From assembly GCA_025201765.1 (NCBI GenBank), contig MU623481.1, positions 23,791-87,790 of the forward strand: a stretch of DNA of 64,000 bases. Reading direction: 5' to 3'. How positions within the stretch are numbered: position 1 is the stretch's first letter; every line of letters starts with the position of its first letter. Source of the DNA: Daldinia sp. FL1419. Taxonomy: Eukaryota; Ascomycota; Sordariomycetes; Xylariales; Hypoxylaceae. The notes below the pieces were generated by a model. The model did no database searches, was not told the DNA's origin, and saw only the letters and a list, made by a program, of their open reading frames with translations. Position numbers and translations under genes: made by a program. This document shows positions 56,665 through 64,000 of the stretch, in pieces.

Positions 56665-57413
56665 ATGCCGGTATGTACCTTTCTCAACCTCACCTCGATA
56701 ACCCCTTTAATCGTCGGAAGAGCCCTCGAAGCCCAATACCATACGAGATCTCTTCACATTAGCTAACAAGAACCTATCGTCAACCAGGCCTACAACTCTA
56801 TGTTCAACAATGACCCCAACATCCCACGTCTAGTAGGGAACTTCCCTCTACTCCCCCTCCGCACCAAGACCCGTGGTCCCGCATACGTCCTACCACAGCC
56901 TAACCCACCGCTTCCTGCCAACGAGAGCCCAGACCCGGATGCCGAGTCTTACGATATCCTAGACGAAGTGCTCTCGCTCTTCCGCGCCAACACCTTCTTC
57001 CGTAACTTCGAGATCCAGGGCCCCGCTGACCGACTGTTAATCTACGGCATCCTATTTGTGAGCGAATGTCTCGGCAAGATCCGCCCCCAGCATTCCCTAA
57101 GGGACGCCACGAAGGAGGTCCTTAACACTGCTTTGGACCTCAACTTTGCCATTCCTGGTGACCCTGCATTCCCCCTAAACCAGGTACGTTCCAGCTTAGC
57201 CTCCTTTGGGAACAGAACTAACGTGACACCCAGATCTACGAACCCCCACGAGACAGGCAAGATGCCGAACAACTACGGCAATACCTTTCCCAAGTGCGAC
57301 AAGAACTAGCTTCGCGGTTACTAGCGCGTGTCTACGAAGAAGATGGTGATGGAAAGCCGAGCAAGTGGTGGTTAAGTTTCACAAAGAGAAAGTTCATGGG
57401 CAAATCATTGTAA
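56665..57413 (+). CDS. ARC18: Arp2/3 complex subunit 3 (ARPC3, p21; 193 aa)
   Basis: Three exons: 56665-56670 (only ATG CCG), 56788-57183 and 57234-57413. The two-codon first exon joins to GCCTACAACTCTATGTTC, giving MPAYNSMFNNDPNIPRLVGN. The protein has GNFPLLPLRTKTRGPA, the acidic linker PDPDAESYDILDEVLSLFRANTFFRNFEIQGPADRLLIYGILFVSECL, and the C-terminal IYEPPRDRQDAEQLRQYLSQVRQELASRLL ... KPSKWWLSFTKRKFMGKSL. Length and motifs fit the p21 subunit (yeast Arc18), part of the seven-subunit complex that nucleates branched actin at endocytic sites and hyphal tips. Intron 2 (50 bp) has a CTAAC branch site. A frame that skips the last intron would end early, so the spliced model is required. Confidence 0.96.
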
Positions 57414-57658
57414 ATTGCAGGAAGTCAAAATATCCGCAATACACAGAAACGCCTACACATGTCGGATATAAAAGAAGCTTATAGAGCCACCAAGCAAAGG
57501 GGAATTCTTGTTATTGGGGGTATCAATCGCAAATCTATGCGACCTAAAAACTAGACTGAAACTAGCCAATGCTAGAGTGCTATACCTTATATCCCGTCAA
57601 ATCGAGATATCCAACGCCGATAAATGCAGCCGTATTTCCATTCAATTCCCCTGTGAAC

Positions 57659-59609
57659 CTATTCTTGTGTTGATCCCCCGTGTTTCCTCTTCTTCGTACG
57701 GGCTTTTCCCCTGGCTTCTATCTTGCCTTCCGCAGGTCTAACTCTCCAAGCCGTAAATATGTATCCTTCTGCTCCACCCCTGCTTGTCATTAGAGGATGT
57801 GTCCGTCCGGGAAGAACTTGCCACTTCCTGACACGGCTTGTCTGCAGAGCAGCTCCCAATACAAGAGACGGATTTAATGGAAAGTCCTCATTCCCGGGCC
57901 AATCCTCCAATTCTTCGAGTGTTTTGCCTACCGTCTCTTCCGGTGGATTTGATGCCCAGGCTGCACGGCGTGCTATGCTATAGCAGTCTGCTAATGCTGT
58001 CAGGGGTTCGATGGATTGTGAGTATATGGCAATGGGAGCGCCGCCAGCAAGTAGTGGCACTGCATAACGCATGATAGAGATGGGGTCCATTGTGCTGGCA
58101 ATTACCAGCCCAGAGAATTCTCCCTTCCGTGTAGTATCGACGACATGCTGAATCTTAGCCCAACGACGTCGCTTGCGGTGATATGTACCCCGGCGGTTAG
58201 GCTTCCATGAGCGTAGCACCTCGGGCGAGACATTGGGCATCTCCGAATTATATGTAGGGTCGAGTTCTGGTTTGACGAGTTGTAGCCATGATATAGTCAT
58301 CAGATGTGAAGCCAAGGGATGATCCCATGGCTGGGCAGGATTCGTGACATCAAAGCCGTAATCACATAGAAAAGTCAAGTTCGGCTGTTGGTTAGCGTGG
58401 ATAACAGTTAGAGTGTTGGAATTCGCATATGGCGCCTTTAAATCGCTACTTCGCGACTTCCTTTCTCCATGCGAAAGCCTTGTATTTTGGGGCGACTTTG
58501 GCTCGACAAAGTCGTGGTTCTGAGGTACCGTCTCTGTCTCTGGCTGGGTATTATCGTTACTTGTTTGAGGGGCGGAATCTTCGATATTTGTCGTGATCCT
58601 TTGGTTACGTGAGTATTCCTTTTGGAGCGAGCTTGGTGACGCCTGCCCCTTTCGGTTCTCTGGGGCCTCGTTTTCGGGTGGGTAGAGGATGCCCATTCTC
58701 TCTGCCATTGCCGCTACTAGAAGACCACCAGTGTCATCCACAACAAGCCATCGCCCAGGTGTGGACTCAAACCCCTTCTGTTCATGGTTATTGACCTCTT
58801 CTGTAACATCGTTCTCGCATTGATCTTCGCCACCAAAATGTACGTTGGCCCAGCATCCTAGAAGCGCTAACATCTCATCCCTCATATCCAGAATCTTACT
58901 TGGGTCTTTGACTTCCAATTGCCAATGGGTGAGGATTGGCACATCCATCGGAAGTACTGAAAATCTGCGAATATACTTTTTTGTCTTGAGCAATTTATAT
59001 TTGGCCAATGAGTACTCCGTCTTCTGGTCGATCGCCGTATGTGATAATAATAACTTGGCTATTATGTCTCTTCCTGCATCCGTGCCATCTTTCTTGAGGG
59101 CTTCAATCTCCTCGGTTGTTAAAGTCTGGCGAGCCGATGCATCGATTTCGACACGGTCGGTTCGAGCAACAACATTTCCAGATTCGGGATCGACAAGCGA
59201 GTACTCGATCTCGGTCGGTATAGCATTATCAGCATCATCGCCTTCGTTTGTTACGGGGGTTTCCCCCTCCAAGGAGCCAGCTGACGCATCAGAAGACAGT
59301 ATATCGCTGTAAAGCTCGGAGGCCGGTACAATGCGTAACCTATTAAAACTTTCCCCTGGTTGTTTGTCTTGTAATTCATAGGTCAGGTGATAGGGCCGAT
59401 GGATTATGAGGTTGCTTGGGAATGACCCATACTTCCCTAAGGAAATGGTCCTATAGGATAAACATATATTAGTAAATGAATGCAACTTATGGTAGTTGCT
59501 TGATATGATCCACGGTAACGTACGTATTGGGAGTAACTTCGAGGACTCGAAGATTTCCAGAAGGAAGCTTAAGGGCAACCCACGCATGGGGCTGTACCAA
59601 CGAGTGCAT
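57659..59609 (-). CDS. TRM6: TRM6, non-catalytic subunit of tRNA m1A58 methyltransferase (625 aa)
   Basis: Two exons, 59524-59609 and 57659-59450 (GTACGT donor, TATAG acceptor). The join gives MHSLVQPHAWVALKLPSGNLRVLEVTPNTTISLGKYGSFPSNLIIHRPYHLTYEL, in which the splice falls inside PNT-TISLGKYG; this matches the Trm6/Gcd10 N-terminus. Later segments include the helical NLLSSH-like TDAGRDIIAKLLLSHTAIDQKTEYSLAKYKLLKTKKYIRRF, LLVAAMAERMGILYP, NTLTVIHANQQPNLTFLCDYGFD and FSGLVIASTMDPISIMRYAVPLLAGGAPIAIYS, all typical of Trm6. Trm6 pairs with catalytic Trm61 to methylate A58 of tRNAs, including initiator tRNA, in the nucleus. The fungal insertion at about 280-400 is low complexity. It is convergent with ARPC3, with 245 bp between the stop codons. 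Confidence 0.94.
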
Positions 59610-60942
59610 CTCAAATTTAATATTGGCTGCGAGAAGCTCGAAAGATCTTAAAGGGGCATTGACCTTGATAAGTAAACTTTTTTTTTTCTTTTTTCTTTTT
59701 TTTTTTTTAATTTTATGATTTTGGAGGTGAAAGTTGATTGAATGAACCCTTGCCTGCAGATTCAGAATGTAACCCCACTGCGGGACCAAAGCCACGTGGG
59801 GGAGAAAAGCAAGCCTAGCAGAGCCCCAAGAGATCAGATCAAGATTACATAAGATACCCATGAATAGGGGGGTGGGGGGTCTTATCTTTGAATTAACTAG
59901 GGAAACTGCGAAATATCCTACCAATTTGAACCAGGTACCCGTCGTACTAATGTAAGCATGTTCGAAGGTAGGTACGTACATGTATGTATGTATGATGTAC
60001 TTATGTAAACGTTACATAGATACATGTACATCATACCTGTATCATCCCCTTTCAGGGGCACCGGTAGAGGCTAGAAGATACTAAGGTACTTGTTATATCA
60101 GGTTGACAACAATGTATAATTCAGGTTGTCAATAGAGGTTAGACTTTTAATTCAGTCAATTCATAATATATCTATCTTCTAGAATATCTAGTGCATACAG
60201 CTATTAAACAGGTGCCCAAATACCGGTTAACTTGCTAGGTCTACCAGTTATATCAACGAAGTCTTAACTCTTAGTTAACCCCTATTCCAAAGTAACACCC
60301 AAACAGTTTGGGATTTCATACAAGAACCCGTAAGCCTATTTGGGTAACTACCTAAATGGCGATATAAAGGCAGGATCTATTCGCCCAACAAATAGGTAGG
60401 TACCTAGACATAGGTATGGTTGGGGTGGTACAGTGTCTCCTAGTGTCGAGATGAGAAGGTATACCGGCATCTCGAAGGTGAGAATGAGAGGGGAAAGAAC
60501 GAATAGGGGTTTGTTATGCACGTTTAAGCTTCTGTAACCTGATATAGGTGGTGAGTTAGTGGTCGGTTAGCAGTCAGTAGTGAGTAACCTGTATGCCGTA
60601 TCTAGGCAACGAGTCCTTGAAGAAAAGAAACTTCTCAGGTAGGAGTTTGCCCTGGGACGCACCGCCGTTCCTTCCTCAGGTATTCGTGGTTTCCAATTCT
60701 AATTTTCAGCCTACTGCCATAAACAAATCTCGCCGTTCTCTTTTACCCATCTTCTTCTCTTTCACCCATTCCTCGTTCTTGTCAAACTTGCCAACATTTA
60801 CTACTTCATCTTGTCCTGCCGCTCCCTCTTTTGTTTTTCTAGGTGCATGTTGTAGTTCTATTCGTCAAGTTTATACCGTGCGCTCTTTACTATACCCTTT
60901 AACTTCGTCCTTGAGTGATCGTTATAGTATCCCATAGAAAGT
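59610..60942. promoter_or_regulatory. Divergent intergenic region, TRM6 / 2EXR-like gene
   Basis: It holds a T-rich homopolymer run (59679-59709) just upstream of TRM6, a TGTATGTATGTATGATG run near 59981-59996, an exact TAGGTACCTA palindrome at 60397-60406, and a CT-rich leader at about 60720-60830 before the next gene. No gene is seen. Confidence 0.5.
60397..60406. repeat. TAGGTACCTA palindrome, copy 6 of 6
   Basis: Exact copy, preceded by AATAGG and followed by GACATAGG, in a divergent promoter region. Confidence 0.95.
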
Positions 60943-62267
60943 ATGGAGCCTCTCCCTTCTACCCTTTCACCTCCCTTAACCCTATTTGACTCCCGGGCCC
61001 CTTCCCCGTTGCTTAGTCTCCCCCCGGAGCTTCGCAACAAAATCTATGAACTCGTCCTCTGTACTTTGTCGCCTCCTAAGCCGACATTGACTAGGGTGAA
61101 GCAGGACCTTTCTACTTACACATCCTTTGTGCCTCGCTTGAGATGTTACAAATTCAACAATAACATCTTGTTGGTTAACCGCCAAGTTTTCCAAGAAGCA
61201 TATGCTATCCTCATCAAACGTCATCTATTTGTTCGCATAGTGACCTATGGAGTGAATCTTTGCCACCTTCTTTCTGCTTGGGACATCCCGATTGTGGCTC
61301 TTGGCAAGGAAAAGATCAAGTCCTTCGGAGGCGTCGTAATGGATTACAGTATCAAAATCCATGGCGATGATAAAACGCCAAAGAACCACTTTATGGTTCT
61401 TTTCAAAGACTTTAGACAATTTTGCACCTCCCTCAGTTGGCTTGAGCCTTCTCCCGAGAGTTTCCATCATCATGTTGTTCTTCACAATCCCTTCGAGGGC
61501 ACCTCATCCTCTCAGTTCCTGGGTTTACACAGACAGGTAAGTTTGTGTGTGAGGCATAGTGACGCTACGTAGATGATTGTTGGTTGTTAATTATCAAATA
61601 GGAGCTCCTTGTCCAACCGTTCCGAGAGTGTCTTGATGGAATCACCTCGTTCACGATTCAAGGCAACATCTCCCCGAACTTAGCAAGAGACGTTATCCAA
61701 CATGTAGCACGAGATATTCCTATTAATCCATGGTTGCTATTGGATACCATCAACGACATAAGAGTAATTGGAGATACCCTTTGCAACCAAGGCGACTTCG
61801 CCATGGCCTTGAAAACCTGGAAGAAGGCTGCTATGCAGATGAACGGTCTTGCTGGCAGTCCTCTGTGGCTGCGAATGAAGGAGAGCACAAATATACATTT
61901 CGAGGACGACGTTTCCGAGATTGTATACCACCTGAATATGAACCAGGCTACAGCCTTCGTTTTCATCATGGAAACTTTGGAGCTCCAGGGCAACCCAGGA
62001 AGGGCGCAGGAGTTTTGGCCCCTTATGATGGAGGCGATGAGTAACACGTACAACGCCCTTGATAAGTTAGGAACGACCTGGCAACCCCAAGCCATCCATA
62101 ACGGCGAGAAATTCTACCGCCTCGCCAGAGCGTACCATATCCTACGACGTAACCCCGGGGTCGCCAAAGACTGCATCGAGATCGCCAGCCATTATTTACC
62201 TTGGCACCAGGACGTCAGGATGGAGAAACTGCGGATTGACGCATGGGCCGCAAATTATGGATTTTGA
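60943..62267 (+). CDS. 2EXR/F-box-like fungal protein with helical C-terminus (419 aa)
   Basis: Two exons, 60943-61536 and 61602-62267, joined in phase 0 (GTAAGT donor, ATAG acceptor). The N-terminus carries LLSLPPELRNKIYELVL at about residues 23-39 followed by LLVNRQVFQEAYAIL at about 76-90, the signature of the fungal 2EXR/F-box-like family common in Pezizomycotina. After the intron the sequence becomes helical with TPR-like features (GDTLCNQGDFAMALKTWKKAAMQ; NGEKFYRLARAYHILRRNPGVAKDCIEIASHYLP), suggesting a protein-interaction domain. No enzyme motif is visible. Such genes are often lineage-specific and numerous. A role is not known. It is convergent with HMG-CoA lyase. Confidence 0.85.
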
Positions 62268-62478
62268 AGGTTTCTGGTGGCTGTAGCAAGGCGGAAAGAA
62301 TGGCGATGATATTTTTCTTTTCTTTACTTGTCTGCTGGTCTGTACCGCCGTATGCAAACCGTGCTCAAATTCACACGAGTATTGTGCCGGTGTATATGAG
62401 AATACGAGATCAGTCTTTACAGTATACGTTTCTACATGAACAATCAGGCATATGTACATCTGCTATTCGGTCCAAAGC

Positions 62479-63694
62479 TTATCGTGTGGGTGATGTGGAA
62501 GCATCGGGCTTACGAGCCCCAAGCACAGCTTTGCCTACAGCCGAGTCATTTTGCCTGCCCAGCTCTCCCGAAATCCACTGCCCGATATCCGCCATGGAGT
62601 CGAGATCGATACCTGTTTCCATACCTAGGCTTTCGAGGAAGTACACCATGTTCTCGGTTGCCACATTTCCAGTGGCACCTGGACTGTATGGACAGCCGCC
62701 AAGACCGCCGACAGAACTGTCAAAGGTTCTAATGCCCCGCTCTAGCGAAATAGCTGTGTTTACTAGGGCCTGGCCGTATGTGTCGTGAAAATGCATAGCA
62801 ATGTCTTCGTTTCGTATACCAGCAGCTGTCATACACTTCAAGAGCTCCTGTGTGCGAGGCGCAGTACCCATACCTGTCGTATCGCCGAGGGAAATCTCAT
62901 CGGCTCCCATCTCCAGCAACGAAGTAGCAATTTCAGCCACTTTGTGCGGGTTAACATCGTATCCTTCGAAAGGGCAGCCTAAGACTACGGAGATATAAGC
63001 TCGTGCTCGGATGCCAAGCTGTTTCGCGCCTTGTATAACGTCTTTAAATTTCTCGAGGGATGTCGCAATGTCGCAATTAAGATTTTTTTTAGAGAAGCTC
63101 TCAGTCGCCGCAGCGAAAACAGCAAGTTCTACTGCTGGTTTGCCGCTTACGCCTGTGAACGATTCTGTTTCCGTCAAGAAGGCGCCCGAGTGCTTCTGGA
63201 GTAGAGCAGTTGCATTATCAAAACCTTTCAAGTTAGGGGCGAGGAAGGAGTATGTAATCGGGACGGACGAGGGGATCTTGTTCGTCAAGATATGCTCGAG
63301 GATTTCGTTGGAATTATCCATCTATGGTAATTCCCCCAAGTTAGTTTCTATCTACACCGTTTAGAATGCAAGGGGGACTAACTTGTGGCACCCATTTCGG
63401 AGAGACGAAAGACCCGGCCTCTATAACAGGCACCCCAGTCTTAGCTAGCCTTTCGATTAATTCAATTTTAGTAGTTAGAGGAATTGATTTCTTTTCATTT
63501 TGTAGACCATCCCTTGGGCCTACTTCGACTATCCTGACTCGATTGTCAGAACGTAGCTGTTGTTGTTGTTGTTGAGCTGCTCCGGCTGTATTTCTAACGT
63601 CGGAAGCTGTCGCAAAACGTCGTCGCAGAGCTGCCGGAACGTGGGCTGGCGTGCGCCAGCGAGCTAACTGGATCATTGGGCGCAGCGACGCCAT
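62479..63694 (-). CDS. Mitochondrial 3-hydroxy-3-methylglutaryl-CoA lyase (384 aa)
   Basis: Two exons, 63383-63694 and 62479-63321. The N-terminus (MASLRPMIQLARWRTPAHVPAALRRRFATAS) is basic and amphipathic, a mitochondrial presequence, followed by a six-Gln run at residues 41-46. The catalytic domain has VRIVEVGPRDGLQNEKK (the catalytic Arg-Asp), VIEAGSFVSPKWVPQ-M, ISVVLGCPFEG, EISLGDTTGMG, the metal-binding HFHDTYGQA and the loop GGLGGCPYSPGATGNVATE with its conserved cysteine. It cleaves HMG-CoA to acetyl-CoA and acetoacetate in leucine degradation. The C-terminus (STSPTR) has no peroxisomal SKL signal, supporting a mitochondrial location. Intron donor GTTAGT is less common but valid, and phase is kept. 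Confidence 0.95.
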
Positions 63695-64000
63695 CTTTTA
63701 TTCATATCGATGATTAAAACCGTAATTCCCCTTCTCATACCACCCCAGATTATTGCTTTTTCGTTCTTTCTACGTATTATGGTTAAGGCTTGACATTCCT
63801 CCTCCAAGCTTCGAATGGGGTAAACGGATGAACCTTGTAAGAGCTCGGCTATTAACCCAGTGGCTTTAGCTCATTTTACGTATTCCCGTGGAAACTTCCA
63901 ATGAGTACGGAGGCCCATATGTGACACTTTGCCAAAATCAGGATTTTGGGCTGGAAAGGGTAATATTATGTTTGAGGCGTGCACGAGCCATCTTTTTTGG
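63695..64000. promoter_or_regulatory. HMG-CoA lyase upstream region
   Basis: Non-coding sequence at the window edge; nothing specific is recognised. Confidence 0.5.

Overview
This window comes from the nuclear genome of a filamentous ascomycete (Pezizomycotina, most likely Sordariomycetes-like). The evidence is short GT-AG introns of about 50-120 bp, often with a CTAAC-type branch site; fungal gene families such as PalA, the fungal-type GH3 glucosidase, 2EXR/F-box-like proteins and small secreted proteins; an intron-containing tRNA; and a repeat that looks degraded by repeat-induced point mutation (RIP). Gene order mixes both strands, with no operons. I rebuilt exon structures by hand from splice signals, reading phase and protein continuity, so exon borders are predictions.

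Layout. 1-35 kb is gene-rich: the N-terminal end of an Ede1-type endocytic EH protein (minus), alpha-tubulin (minus), a small ER membrane protein resembling Pga1 (plus), a WW-domain protein (minus), an F-box protein (plus), a secreted carboxylesterase and a secreted GH3 beta-glucosidase in tandem (plus), an RPA1-like OB-fold protein with an overlapping uORF (plus), a protein with a Cys-rich N-terminus (minus), a PPPY-motif conserved protein (minus), flotillin (plus), a decayed short-chain dehydrogenase (plus), the pH-signalling Bro1 protein PalA (minus) and a Golgi-type glycosyltransferase (minus).

35.46-39.24 kb is an abrupt, extremely AT-rich block. Its edges are about 140-bp inverted repeats, and an exact 8-bp direct repeat (ATAAGGAA) lies on both outer sides. 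I read it as one RIP-mutated DNA transposon of about 3.77 kb. About 6 kb of gene-poor DNA follows (microsatellite, homopolymers, no convincing gene), ending with a tRNA-Gly(TCC) that has a 12-nt intron.

46-55 kb looks like an accessory segment: a PEP-mutase/isocitrate-lyase-family enzyme, two small secreted proteins, a protein carrying a striking nine-residue Trp-Leu tandem repeat, and a fungal protein of unknown function. 56-64 kb returns to housekeeping genes: ARPC3 of the Arp2/3 complex, TRM6 of the tRNA m1A58 methyltransferase, a 2EXR/F-box-like protein, and mitochondrial HMG-CoA lyase.

The observations most worth following are the transposon with its strand-polarised mutations, the nine-residue W-L repeat protein, the six exact copies of the palindrome TAGGTACCTA in non-coding DNA, and the Cys-cluster protein. 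I see no clear multi-gene system beyond the tandem secreted esterase/glucosidase pair.
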